Shown here: positions 17,126-24,659 of the stretch, one piece after another
Numbering within the stretch: the stretch's first letter is position 1
Layout of the letters: each line of letters starts with the position of its first letter
NCBI GenBank assembly: GCA_021774075.1
Contig: JAJFJK010000026.1
Location: forward strand, 1-41,319
Length of the DNA stretch: 41,319 nucleotides
From: Nitrosomonas sp.
Lineage (GTDB): Bacteria > Pseudomonadota > Gammaproteobacteria > Burkholderiales > Nitrosomonadaceae
Direction: 5' to 3'
Translations under genes and position numbers: made by a program
The notes under the pieces: model-generated
The model's input: only the letters and a program-made list of their open reading frames with translations
Databases searched by the model: none
What the model was told of the DNA's origin: nothing

Positions 17126-17958
17126 TAGTTATTACCAGATTTAGCCAGTATCACATCCAATACACGTGTACTTAGTAACCGTTTAAGAACACCAAACAAA
17201 TAAGTAGGAAATGTCACATAATAACGTGGTTGCGGTTTAGTTGCCTCTAGCGCGTGAATGACGCGCTTAAGCACAGCTTCCGGTGGCAATGTAAAAGGCA
17301 CAGCGGGGCCTTTAGTGTTCAAACGCTTTAACACACCCTGATATCTTTCTCGATGAAAACTTTTATGGACATCAACATATTTTGCTAACGCTTTGACCGA
17401 ATTAATGCGGAATTGACTGGCAATAGGCCCCGGTTCAATCAGGCTGACAAAAATATTGGTGCTCTTTAACTCCAGACGCAAGGTATCACTTAAACCCTCA
17501 ATGGCATATTTTGAAGCATTGTATGCGCCACGAAAAGGCAGCGATACAAATCCCAGAACCGAGCTGTTTTGGATAATTCTCCCGTAATTTTGTCGACGCA
17601 TGACGGGTATCACAAGATTGGTTAGTTCCTGCCAACCAAAAACATTCGTCTCAAACTGCACACGCAAGGCATCCCGTTCCAAATCTTCAACCGCACCGGG
17701 CAAACCATAGGCGCCATTGTTAAACAACGCATACAACTCACCATCTGTGCGCCGCATCACTTCCTCAAAAGCCCAGTGGATCGAATTGGAATCGGTTAAA
17801 TCCAGGTAAAAACTTTCCAACCCCTCATCGCGCAACATCTCAACACTTTCTTGTCTGCGTGCAGTTGCAAAAACACGATAACCCCGTTCATGCAATGCCT
17901 TGGCAACACAATAGCCAATCCCACTTGAACATCCGGTAATTAAAATAGTCTTTTTCAT
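17125..17958 (-). CDS. SDR family NAD(P)-dependent oxidoreductase
   Basis: A 277-residue classical short-chain dehydrogenase. The cofactor loop is TGCSSGIG near the N-terminus, NNGAYG replaces the usual NNAG stretch, and the catalytic Tyr and Lys are in YNASKYAIEGL. The C-terminal extension of about 40 residues has hydrophobic character (YLFGVLKRLLSTRVLDVIL). The ATG at 17958 follows an unusable TTG. It lies alone between elements, with its stop codon joined to the 31-bp repeat. The substrate cannot be told; steroid, retinol-like or fatty compounds are common in this subgroup. Confidence 0.88.
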   Translation of the reverse strand: MKKTILITGCSSGIGYCVAKALHERGYRVFATARRQESVEMLRDEGLESFYLDLTDSNSIHWAFEEVMRRTDGELYALFNNGAYGLPGAVEDLERDALRVQFETNVFGWQELTNLVIPVMRRQNYGRIIQNSSVLGFVSLPFRGAYNASKYAIEGLSDTLRLELKSTNIFVSLIEPGPIASQFRINSVKALAKYVDVHKSFHRERYQGVLKRLNTKGPAVPFTLPPEAVLKRVIHALEATKPQPRYYVTFPTYLFGVLKRLLSTRVLDVILAKSGNN

Positions 17959-17998
17959 CAAATATGTTTAACCCATGAATTTGTTATTTTTGTCTTGA

Positions 17999-18049
17999 AA
18001 ACCGCTGATTAATTGTGAGCCGAATGGGCGATAAATTAATCAGCGGTTT
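17999..18049. repeat. Hairpin repeat H1 (AAACCGCTGATTAATT arms)
   Basis: AAACCGCTGATTAATT (17999-18014) and its perfect complement (18034-18049) flank 19 bases. It lies between divergently transcribed genes, so termination is an unlikely role. The arm shares GCTGATTAATT with repeat H2 at 19059-19124. These are probably minimal inverted-repeat elements derived from an IS end. Confidence 0.6.
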
Positions 18050-18139
18050 CTTTTAACTTGACAATCGATTAGACGCAAAGATAGCATCAACCCAAAAAAT
18101 TCTTTTACCCATAGAAAATAACATAAGAAATGACCAGCA

Positions 18140-18505
18140 ATGTCAAAAATTTTATTCCGGCTAAATGGCGTATCCGATGATGAAGCCGATGAAGTACGTG
18201 AGTTATTAGCCAATAACGATATTGATTTCTTTGAAACAACTCCCGGTAATTGGGGCGTTTCCATGCCTGCTATATGGCTTAGAGATGCCAGCCAATATAA
18301 ACAAGCGCGAGCTTTACTTGATGTTTACCAAAAAGAGCGCGGTATCCGGGTAAGAGCAGAATATGCACGTTTAAAAATAGAAGGGAAACATACAACTTTT
18401 GCTGAGGCAGTTAGACAACACCCTGTTCGCTTTACGGTCAATTTAGCGCTTGCATTGCTGGTAATTTATTTATCTGTCACACTGGTTGTTGATCTTGCAA
18501 ATTAA
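18140..18505 (+). CDS. DUF6164-like small membrane protein
   Basis: A 121-residue protein with a soluble N-terminal part of about 90 residues and one C-terminal membrane helix (about residues 95-117, LALALLVIYLSVTLVV). The pattern FRLNGVSDDEADEVRELL..FETTPGNWGVSMPAIW matches what I know as DUF6164. Function is not established. It ends 14 bp before the cytochrome P460 gene and is read in the same direction, which suggests a joint role, for example in assembly or membrane association of the cytochrome. Confidence 0.7.
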   Translation: MSKILFRLNGVSDDEADEVRELLANNDIDFFETTPGNWGVSMPAIWLRDASQYKQARALLDVYQKERGIRVRAEYARLKIEGKHTTFAEAVRQHPVRFTVNLALALLVIYLSVTLVVDLAN

Positions 18506-18519
18506 CTACGGAGAAAAAT

Positions 18520-19053
18520 ATGAAATACGCTTTAACAGCAGTTGCTGCAATCTTCGCTTTCACACCATTTACCGCCTTGGGTGGTGGAGACCCGGAACAT
18601 GTTAAATTCCCTGAAGGCTATGCAAAAACGTATACAAAGTACGCAACTGCAAACCGTGCCAATCAAACACAAGTAGCCAAGCTGTATGCGAACGAAACCG
18701 CGATAACCAGCTATACCCAAGGTGAAGGTGGCGCATCAGGTTCTGTTGTAATCATGGAAATATACAGTACCAAAACCGATGCTGATGGCAAACCTGTTGC
18801 TGGCGACGATGGTATTTTTGAAATTGATTCATTGGCAGCCGTTGCCGTTATGGAAAAACAAGATGAATGGGATGCCAGCTTTCCTGCTGAGAACCGTACC
18901 GGTAACTGGGGTTTTGCTGTCTATGATCCAGACGGAACAGTCAAAAGCAATGATTTGAACTGCGTGCAGTGTCATACACCTTTAAGTGGACAGGATTACT
19001 TGTTTACTTATCAGAGATTAGTGGATTTCGTAAAGAATCATTCGCCAAATTAA
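18520..19053 (+). CDS. Cytochrome P460 family c-type haem protein
   Basis: The 177-residue precursor has a signal peptide (about residues 1-19) and a single haem-binding motif CVQCH at 148-152, close to the C-terminus as in cytochrome P460. FPEGY near the N-terminus, NRTGNWGFAVYDPDG before the haem motif and DYLFTYQRL after it follow the P460 pattern. Members oxidise hydroxylamine and NO-type intermediates, or act as cytochrome c'-beta in NO binding. Ammonia oxidisers and methanotrophs commonly carry it. It acts in the periplasm and needs the cytochrome c maturation system. Whether the haem-lysine cross-link is present cannot be decided from the sequence alone. Confidence 0.85.
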   Translation: MKYALTAVAAIFAFTPFTALGGGDPEHVKFPEGYAKTYTKYATANRANQTQVAKLYANETAITSYTQGEGGASGSVVIMEIYSTKTDADGKPVAGDDGIFEIDSLAAVAVMEKQDEWDASFPAENRTGNWGFAVYDPDGTVKSNDLNCVQCHTPLSGQDYLFTYQRLVDFVKNHSPN

Positions 19054-19058
19054 AAACA

Positions 19059-19124
19059 TTAAGGAAACGCCGATCAATTTACAAACCAATGTCTGATCGC
19101 ACAGAATTAATCAGCGTTTCCTTA
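19059..19124. repeat. Hairpin repeat H2
   Basis: Two arms of about 22 bp with two C/T differences (start TTAAGGAAACGC, end GCGTTTCCTTAA). It follows the cytochrome P460 stop by 6 bp and has no T tract. It shares GCTGATTAATT with H1 (17999-18049). It may also end transcription of the cytochrome gene. Confidence 0.6.
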
Positions 19125-19132
19125 AACCCTAG

Positions 19133-19290
19133 GAGGCTGTCCGAGAATAGAATATCTACTGCGGAAAAGCCATTTTGGTCATATTTCCCGATCATTTTCG
19201 TTAAATAAAACAACTATTCGCCTCAAATGATCAAAAAATCTGCCTCAAAATGGCTTTCCCTCGCTACGATTACTATTCTCGGACAGCCTC
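19133..19290. mobile_element. MITE2, 158 bp, flanked by CTAG, inverted relative to MITE1
   Basis: The termini match MITE1 (GAGGCTGTCCGAGAATAG and complement). CTAG stands at 19129-19132 and 19291-19294. The interior is the reverse complement of MITE1 and MITE3 with scattered differences. It fills the convergent gap between the cytochrome P460 and mtfA genes and ends 6 bp from the mtfA stop codon. Confidence 0.85.
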
Positions 19291-19296
19291 CTAGTA

Positions 19297-20079
19297 TCAA
19301 TTATCCAATCTTCTCTCTTCCCAGTGTACTGCAGGATCTTGCCGGTAAAATTGCGCAAGTTGCTCGTAAACAGACGGAAAATGCTGTTTAACGATTAACG
19401 GCAATTCAAAAAACACTTCGCTTAGCACTGCAAAAAATTCAGCCGGGCTTTCAGCGGCATAGGGGTCAATAATCAGTCCATGGCCGTGTTCCACTTGTTT
19501 GCAAAATTTTGCGTAGGCTTTGCTGAATACGTCATGCCAGGTATACGCGCTCATATTTGCATGTAAGCCGGGGCAGCCGTTCGCACCTTCATTGAGCATG
19601 TCTATTTTGTGCGCAAATTCATGGATGACAACATTATGACCAGGATGCTCAGCAGCATGCGCAATGTCCTGCCAGGAAAGAATCAACGGCCCAGCCAGCC
19701 ATGATTCGCCAGAAGCAATGGTATGCACGTGATGCACAATGCCTGCACTATCTGCGTAATCATAGTCCCGAATAAACTCACCGGGATAAACGATGATCTC
19801 AACCCAGTTTTCATAATAATCCAGATCCAGCTTCAGAATCAGGATGCACGCTTGCATCGCGATCACGACCTGCATTTCATCGGTGATGACTAATTCATGC
19901 GCACCGACTATTTGTTTGTCATGTAAAAATAATGTGACACAATCACGCAAATGATTGAGTTCATCAGGACCAAGTCCTTTCAAGCAGCGTAAATTAATTA
20001 ATTTTCGCCAAAGATGATCAGGCACGCCCTCATGCTGCAGGATACGATCTCTTTGCCAGTTTTTTATGCCCCATGACAT
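19297..20079 (-). CDS. mtfA: M90 family zinc peptidase, MtfA-like
   Basis: The 260-residue protein carries the gluzincin motif HEFAHKIDM followed by LNEGANG, characteristic of MtfA (DgsA/Mlc anti-repressor) peptidases. In enterobacteria MtfA binds the glucose repressor Mlc and has aminopeptidase activity; no Mlc target is visible here, so the role may differ. The start at 20079 is chosen because AGGAG lies 10 nt upstream, inside a longer open frame. It faces cytochrome P460 convergently with MITE2 between them. Confidence 0.85.
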   Translation of the reverse strand: MSWGIKNWQRDRILQHEGVPDHLWRKLINLRCLKGLGPDELNHLRDCVTLFLHDKQIVGAHELVITDEMQVVIAMQACILILKLDLDYYENWVEIIVYPGEFIRDYDYADSAGIVHHVHTIASGESWLAGPLILSWQDIAHAAEHPGHNVVIHEFAHKIDMLNEGANGCPGLHANMSAYTWHDVFSKAYAKFCKQVEHGHGLIIDPYAAESPAEFFAVLSEVFFELPLIVKQHFPSVYEQLAQFYRQDPAVHWEERRLDN

Positions 20080-20261
20080 TACAAATAATCTCCTGAACAC
20101 GGATTAATAACTATGAAATGCATGCCTACATTACTATAATAGCCTGCAATTTCATGAAATCAATGAACACTTGCAAGATTAATGAAGAAATCAGCGACAC
20201 CTTAACTTTCAGCATAGCAATGAATACGTTATAGTGAAATGTTTAAAAATAAGGAAAATTA

Positions 20262-20366
20262 ATGGCAGGTAAAACAATCGTCGTGATTTTACCGGATCCC
20301 GGTGAACAGTATCTGAGTAGCATCCTTTTTGAAGGCATGTTTAATGAACAGGATTTAACAACATAG
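20262..20366 (+). pseudogene. CysK C-terminal fragment (34 residues) coupled to cysE
   Basis: A short open frame begins at ATG 20262 after AAGGAAAA and ends at TAG 20364-20366. Its product MAGKTIVVILPDPGEQYLSS then ILFEGMFNE resembles the final 30 residues of cysteine synthase A ('GKTIVVVLPDSGERYLS.ALFEGLF'). The upstream 290 residues of CysK are absent. The stop codon overlaps the GTG start of the serine acetyltransferase gene by one base (TAGTG). I infer a deleted cysK-cysE operon in which the tail remained as a leader cistron; CysK normally binds the CysE tail, so retention could also be functional. Confidence 0.7.
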
Positions 20367-21283
20367 TGGCTAATACCAAAAAAACACGCGATCTCCTTTT
20401 GAGGAATACACAGCTGGAAATCGACAGCATTGTTAGTGAATTACGTACTTTACGAATGGCCTCACTGGAGAGCCGCCAACGGCGTGACAGACCACCCAAA
20501 TTACCCGCACGCAAAATACTCGCGGGTGTTGCGGAAGGCTTGAGTGCGGCACTGTTTCCCAACCGCCTGGGCTCATCAGAACTGGCCGATGAAGGCATTG
20601 ATCACTACGTCGGTCATACCCTGAATATGACCTTACGTGAATTAATGGTGCAAATACAGCACGAGCTGCATTATGATTCCGGCACAGAAGTGCTGTGCAA
20701 GGAAGACCGTCAGCGATCTGTCGCGATAACGCAAGCATTTGCCAAGCGTCTTCCTGGCGTGCGCACCTTACTGGAAAGCGACATCATCGCCGCTTATGAA
20801 GGCGACCCTGCGGCGCGTAATGTAGATGAAGTGCTGGTTTGTTATCCCGGAATAATGGCGATCACACACTATCGTTTAGCACATGAATTGCACGACCTGG
20901 GCGTACCGCTCGTCGCACGCATGATCTCAGAAATTGCTCATTCTACAACCGGTATAGAAATACACCCCGGTGCGCAAATCGGCCCTAGTTTCTTTATTGA
21001 TCACGGCACCGGTGTGGTGATTGGCGAAACCGCGATTATCGGCAAAAATGTGCGGCTATATCAGGCTGTCACCCTAGGTGCCAAGCGCTTCCCGGTAGAT
21101 GAAAATGGCACGCTGGTAAAAGGCAACTTACGCCATCCCATTGTTGAAGATGACGTCGTCATCTATGCAGGCGCAACAATCCTGGGACGCATCACCATCG
21201 GCAGTGGCTCAACCATAGGTGGTAATGTGTGGCTCACCCACAGTGTGCCACCTGGCAGCAATGTTTCTCAACCACAAACTTAA
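20366..21283 (+). CDS. Serine O-acetyltransferase (EpsC/SrpH type)
   Basis: The 305-residue enzyme makes O-acetylserine, the precursor of cysteine. The C-terminal half is a left-handed beta-helix of hexapeptide repeats (HPGAQIGPSFFIDHGTGVVI, GETAIIGKNVRLYQAVTLGA), with the catalytic Asp-His pair in IDHGTG. The long N-terminal helical region is that of the EpsC subfamily, larger than enterobacterial CysE. It starts with GTG overlapping the TAG of the CysK fragment. The end (PPGSNVSQPQT) lacks the terminal Ile typical of tails that dock into CysK, so a classical cysteine synthase complex is uncertain. Confidence 0.92.
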   Translation: MANTKKTRDLLLRNTQLEIDSIVSELRTLRMASLESRQRRDRPPKLPARKILAGVAEGLSAALFPNRLGSSELADEGIDHYVGHTLNMTLRELMVQIQHELHYDSGTEVLCKEDRQRSVAITQAFAKRLPGVRTLLESDIIAAYEGDPAARNVDEVLVCYPGIMAITHYRLAHELHDLGVPLVARMISEIAHSTTGIEIHPGAQIGPSFFIDHGTGVVIGETAIIGKNVRLYQAVTLGAKRFPVDENGTLVKGNLRHPIVEDDVVIYAGATILGRITIGSGSTIGGNVWLTHSVPPGSNVSQPQT

Positions 21284-21297
21284 TCAAGAAACTCAAT

Positions 21298-21711
21298 ATG
21301 ACAAGCACTAAAACAATTCTTACCTTGGGCGATGCTAAAAAAATTGCAGCCGGTGCAGAAGCAGAAGCCAAACGCAATAACTGGCCAGTGGTCATCGCCA
21401 TTTTGGACGACGGAGGCCACTTGCTTCTGCTGCAACGCATGGACAATGTGCAATACGGCAGCGTCAACGTCGCCACAGAAAAAGCCCGCGCCGCCATCGC
21501 CTTCCGCCGTCCAACCAAAGTATTGGAAGAAAACATTACAGAAGGTCGATTGCATTATTTGGGCTTACCTGGCGCATTGCCGGTTGAAGGCGGCTTGCCG
21601 ATTATGGTGGGTGGACAATTTGTTGGGGCGGTTGGCGTGAGTGGCGTGCGGTCACATCAGGATGCGCAGATTGCGAAGGTTGGGATTGATGCGTTGGGGT
21701 TGAGTGGTTGA
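21298..21711 (+). CDS. GlcG/HbpS family heme-binding protein
   Basis: A 137-residue protein of the DUF336 (GlcG/HbpS) family: WPVVIAILDDGGHLLLLQRM in the first half, RPTKVLEENITEG, and the C-terminal GLPIMVGGQFVGAVGVSGVR, all typical. Members bind haem or act in glycolate-type or corrinoid metabolism; function is not well fixed. It begins 14 bp after the serine acetyltransferase gene on the same strand. No signal peptide is seen, so it is cytoplasmic. Confidence 0.85.
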   Translation: MTSTKTILTLGDAKKIAAGAEAEAKRNNWPVVIAILDDGGHLLLLQRMDNVQYGSVNVATEKARAAIAFRRPTKVLEENITEGRLHYLGLPGALPVEGGLPIMVGGQFVGAVGVSGVRSHQDAQIAKVGIDALGLSG

Positions 21712-21842
21712 TTGGGTCCTTGTTTGTAGTGTTTTTAAGATTGGGCATGGAAATTAAACATTAAGCTCACTATTTCCTTGAATTTTTCATCAAGTGGATA
21801 AACTCATCCATAAAATTGGCCACCTCTCTTAGTTGAAGGTTG

Positions 21843-22001
21843 TTAAGTATCATGTCGCTTATCACTGTCCTTTTGTTTTAAAGCATTGGACACTATGTGA
21901 AGCGCATAGACAACTACTCCCATTGAAACGAGAAAGATAACCAAAATTGGGTTTGCCAAAAGCTTGTCAATAATAGCAAGCAGGGTGTCAGAAATTTCCA
22001 T
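21843..22001 (-). CDS. Small single-helix membrane protein
   Basis: A 52-residue product starts at ATG 22001 with GGAGGGA 2-7 nt upstream, a strong site. It has one hydrophobic segment (ILVIFLVSMGVVVYALHIVS) between an amphipathic N-terminus and a charged C-terminus (KQKDSDKRHDT). No family is recognised. The strong ribosome binding site and clean helix make a real gene likely. Confidence 0.5.
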   Translation of the reverse strand: MEISDTLLAIIDKLLANPILVIFLVSMGVVVYALHIVSNALKQKDSDKRHDT

Positions 22002-22266
22002 ACTTCCCTCCAATGATTGGTTTTTCTGAATATTTTTCCAATAGATACTAAACACACCCCGCAAATATGTCAGCTTATTTCTTTTATAAAACAACCACTT
22101 ACACCCACTCTAATAAACCCAGGTTTTCCATCTAGAATTTTTTAATTAAATACATTAGAAAAACTTCTTAACCACCTATAAATTTTAGAGAATTACAAAT
22201 GCTTGAATGACGTACTTCTTATTACACGAATTAACACGCAAGGTACCAATAAACGAAGTACATTCA

Positions 22267-22282
22267 GTAGTGTCCGGCAATT
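22267..22282. repeat. IS terminal repeat GTAGTGTCCGGCAATT, left
   Basis: The sequence AGTAGTGTCCGGCAATT occurs here and again at 41180-41196, in both cases reading outward to the left. It immediately follows the stop codon of the IS4-type transposase remnant, as expected for the transposase-distal end of that IS. Confidence 0.6.
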
Positions 22283-22602
22283 TAGTTAAATAAATTCAAT
22301 TGGTTGTTGTTTTTCCGTATTGATGCTTGAATCTCCATATTTTTAAGCAATTGATCAAGCGTAGTTTTCTCGAAAATGGTCAGGCTGAAAATTTGTAGAA
22401 TTGTGTAAAGTGAAGCCTCGATATTGAGCCGCTTTTTTACGATGGCAACCAAGACGTAAGCTGAGATGGCGGTCCATATTTGTGTTTTGACTGCGTTCTC
22501 GGTCGTTCCGTAGAACCGCTTGATACGAAAATGCTCTTTGATCCACTTGAAGAACAACGCGTAAGGTGTATGTAGGGTGACAATAAGCGAAGCGCATTGC
22601 AC
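22282..22602 (-). pseudogene. IS4-family transposase C-terminal fragment
   Basis: The remaining frame encodes FFKWIKEHFRIKRFYGTTEN followed by AVKTQIWTAISAYVLVAIVK, the conserved C-terminal part of IS4-family DDE transposases. A full enzyme has about 380 residues; here only about 95 remain, and the residue that is usually the catalytic Glu before FFKWIK is replaced (PYALFF). The N-terminal part has been lost. It marks the left border of the accessory island around mazEF. Confidence 0.8.
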
Positions 22603-22714
22603 CGGTTCTTTTACATTCTACGCAAACTGCGTCGCTTCAGCTCCTTGCACCATGCAACACACCAGCAACATTAACCGCTTAGAATCAGCGGTAGTCTAAA
22701 GCTGCTTGCACACC

Positions 22715-22741
22715 AAATGTAATTACATTATGATTACATTT
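22715..22741. promoter_or_regulatory. Inverted repeat upstream of mazEF
   Basis: AAATGTAAT (22715-22723) and its perfect complement ATTACATTT (22733-22741) flank 9 bases, 26 bp before the antitoxin start. This is the usual place for the autoregulatory operator of a toxin-antitoxin pair. Confidence 0.6.
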
Positions 22742-22766
22742 ATCTTTCGTGAAGGAAATTGTGTAT

Positions 22767-23021
22767 ATGGCTCATTTAGTTAAGATTGGCAATTCTCAGG
22801 GAATTCGAATTCCAAAACCACTTATCGAGCAAGCTCATTTAGAGGGAAAAGAACTAGAGTTACAAGTGGTTAAACAGGGTTTGTTGGTCACGCCAAAAAA
22901 AGGTGTGAGAGAAGGCTGGAAAGAAGCGATTGCCGCAACAATTGATGCCCAGGGCGCGGAAACTTTAGATCAAGAGTGGCTAGATGCCCCGTTATCCTCT
23001 GATAGTGATTTGGAGTGGTGA
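22767..23021 (+). CDS. mazE: AbrB/MazE-type antitoxin
   Basis: The 84-residue protein has an N-terminal swapped-hairpin DNA-binding fold (HLVKIGNSQGIRIPKPLIEQ) and an acidic disordered C-terminus ending DSDLEW, which would occupy the toxin active site. The ATG at 22767 is preceded by AAGGAAA. Its stop codon overlaps the toxin start (TGATG), as in most MazEF-type pairs. An inverted repeat upstream is the probable operator. Confidence 0.9.
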   Translation: MAHLVKIGNSQGIRIPKPLIEQAHLEGKELELQVVKQGLLVTPKKGVREGWKEAIAATIDAQGAETLDQEWLDAPLSSDSDLEW

Positions 23022-23344
23022 TGCAAAAGATCAAGCGATTTCAAGTGTGGCTCGTCCAATTGAATCCTACAAAGGGAAAAGAAATTAATAAAACAAGGCC
23101 ATGTGTTGTAATATCTCCCGATGAAATATCAGCTTTATCCACAGTGCTCGTAGCGCCAATGACAACAACTGGCTTTGATTTTCCTTGCAGAATTAAATGT
23201 AAATTCAAAGAAAAACAGGGCTTAATTCTTCTTGATCAAATTCGTGCGGTGGATAAACAGCGTTTAGTAAAAACGATGGGGGTCTTAAATGAAGATACTC
23301 AGCTTGAGTTGTGTTTCCGGCTACAAGAACTTTTTGCATACTAG
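23021..23344 (+). CDS. mazF: MazF/PemK-type endoribonuclease toxin
   Basis: The 107-residue product has the MazF/PemK fold signatures: FQVWLVQLNPTKGKEINKTR with RPCVVIS, LVAPMTTTGF, and LLDQIRAVDKQRL. The conserved Arg and Thr used in RNA cleavage are present. It is coupled to the antitoxin by a TGATG overlap. Its TAG stop codon lies in the CTAG that forms the left target duplication of MITE3, so the element inserted exactly at the end of the gene without changing the protein. Confidence 0.92.
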   Translation: MQKIKRFQVWLVQLNPTKGKEINKTRPCVVISPDEISALSTVLVAPMTTTGFDFPCRIKCKFKEKQGLILLDQIRAVDKQRLVKTMGVLNEDTQLELCFRLQELFAY

Positions 23345-23504
23345 GCGTCTGTCCGGGAATAGTAATCGTATCGAGGGAAAGCTATTTTGAGGCAGATTTT
23401 TTTGATCATTTGAGGCGAATAGTTGTTCTATTTAACGAAAATAATCGGAAAATATGACCAAAATGGCTTTTCTGCAGTAGATTATTCTATTCTCGGACAG
23501 CCTC
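23345..23504. mobile_element. MITE3, 160 bp, flanked by CTAG
   Basis: Same orientation as MITE1, with the right end identical (CTATTCTCGGACAGCCTC) and two changes in the left end (GCGTCTGTCCGGGAATAG). CTAG stands at 23341-23344 and 23505-23508. The divergent left end suggests an older, possibly immobile copy. It separates mazF from the macro-domain gene. Confidence 0.85.
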
Positions 23505-23526
23505 CTAGAGTTCACCAAGCTAAAAA

Positions 23527-24042
23527 ATGAGCAAAATTATTATCTTACAGGATGACATCACTCAATTTGAAGGGGATGCCATTGTTAACGCGGCCAACAC
23601 TTCTCTTTTGGGCGGTGGTGGGGTGGATGGAGCGATTCACAGCAAGGCCGGGCCTGAGCTTTTGGAAGAATGCCGTGCGCTTGGTGGATGTCAAACCGGG
23701 GAAGCCAAGCTCACCAAGGGCCACAACCTCAAATGCAAATATATTATTCATACCGTTGGGCCTGTCTGGCAAGGCGACGAAAAAGGAGAAGCTGCACTGC
23801 TCCAGTCTTGTTATGAGAACTGTCTGAAAATAGCGCAACAAAATGCGTGCCGCTCCATCGCTTTTCCGGCGATTAGTACAGGAATCTACGGTTATCCTAA
23901 GGAAGCGGCGGCAGAAATAGCTTATACGACTTGTTCAGCGTTTTTAGATGCTCCGGGGGTTCTTGATACGATTTATTTTGTCTGCTTCGACCAAGAGACC
24001 TACGCAATCTATGAAAATACTCAACGAAGGTTTTTAGATTGA
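23527..24042 (+). CDS. Macro-domain protein, O-acetyl-ADP-ribose deacetylase-like
   Basis: The 171-residue protein is a single macro domain: [20 protein letters not shown] near the N-terminus, with the following [13 protein letters not shown], and the ligand loop [12 protein letters not shown]. These match the YmdB/MacroD type that removes ADP-ribose or deacetylates O-acetyl-ADP-ribose. Its TGA originally overlapped a TTG start of the following acylphosphatase gene (TTGA), before the E2 insertion. It sits in the accessory island next to mazEF. Confidence 0.92.
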   Translation: MSKIIILQDDITQFEGDAIVNAANTSLLGGGGVDGAIHSKAGPELLEECRALGGCQTGEAKLTKGHNLKCKYIIHTVGPVWQGDEKGEAALLQSCYENCLKIAQQNACRSIAFPAISTGIYGYPKEAAAEIAYTTCSAFLDAPGVLDTIYFVCFDQETYAIYENTQRRFLD

Positions 24043-24636
24043 AAAAAGCTAGTGTACCAACCACTTTGTATTGATAGGTTCAGAGTCGACCAGATGATCC
24101 AAGACAAGGCGTGGTCTGCGGGGAATGGTCAGCCCTTTTCAAAGACCGCAACGCAGAATTGGATCATCTGGTCGATTCCCTTTGGGCGAGCCGAGAAGCA
24201 CTTGTCCGCTGTGTTACGTCTCTTGGAAAGGGCCAGCCATTACCAGCGAGACTTGCCTTACGGTCAAGCACTTCTCGACTCGCTGAACCCATCAATACAA
24301 AGTGGTTGGCACACTAGTTTTTATGTGACTGGAAATGTCCAGGGCGCCATGTTTAGGCAAACTTTCATTCGTGGCGCACAAAAAAGAAAAATAAAAGGCG
24401 GGGCCACTAACGATTCAAAAGACCATCACTTGGTTCACTGTTCTCTTGCGGGAGAAGAATCTGTAGTTGAGGAGATGATGAAAAAACTTCGCGAAAGAAA
24501 ACCCCTCAATTCCTGGAACGCCCAAGTGGACGCGCTTCATCTCTATGATCACTTTATTGAATTTTCTGATCACCAGGTTAACACGAACAATGTAGACAAT
24601 TATCACTGGTCACCTAACGTTGGATTTTATCTTTAG
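24039..24636 (+). pseudogene. Acylphosphatase copy 1, split by element E2
   Basis: Downstream of E2 the frame reads SFYVTGNVQGAMFRQTFIRG and continues to the end at 24636, about 105 residues closely similar to the intact copy at 25140-25475. The start lies before E2: TTG at 24039 followed by AAA AAA GC. Removing E2 and one CTAG joins TTG-AAA-AAA-GCT-AGT-TTT-TAT, that is LKKASFYVTG, matching LKKVSFYVTG in the intact copy. With E2 present this frame is shifted by one base. An open frame does pass through E2 into the acylphosphatase part, so a chimeric product is conceivable but not expected to be native. Confidence 0.8.
24053..24313. repeat. Double-hairpin intercistronic element, copy E2
   Basis: A 261-bp element flanked by CTAG at 24049-24052 and 24314-24317. 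The outer arms (TGTACCAACCACTTTGTATT and complement) pair over about 30 bp. Hairpin 1 has a perfect 15-bp stem (24088-24102 with 24159-24173) around CAAGGC, an inner stem GTGGTCT/AGACCGC (24111-24117 and 24143-24149) and AACGCAG. Hairpin 2 pairs 24186-24204 with 24265-24283 around GTCTCTTG and CCATTACC. The single-stranded blocks match E1, whereas stem sequences differ but stay paired. Confidence 0.8.
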
Positions 24637-24659
24637 ATGTGAAGTTGGAGCGACATAAA

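Noticed and set aside
17999-18049. H1 hairpin as a terminator
   Set aside because: It stands between the starts of two divergent genes and has no clean T tract after either arm.
24052-24636. A 194-residue open frame through E2 into the acylphosphatase part
   Set aside because: The first part translates structured repeat DNA with no protein-like pattern, starts at a GTG without a ribosome binding site, and is explained by the insertion; it is not reported as a gene.
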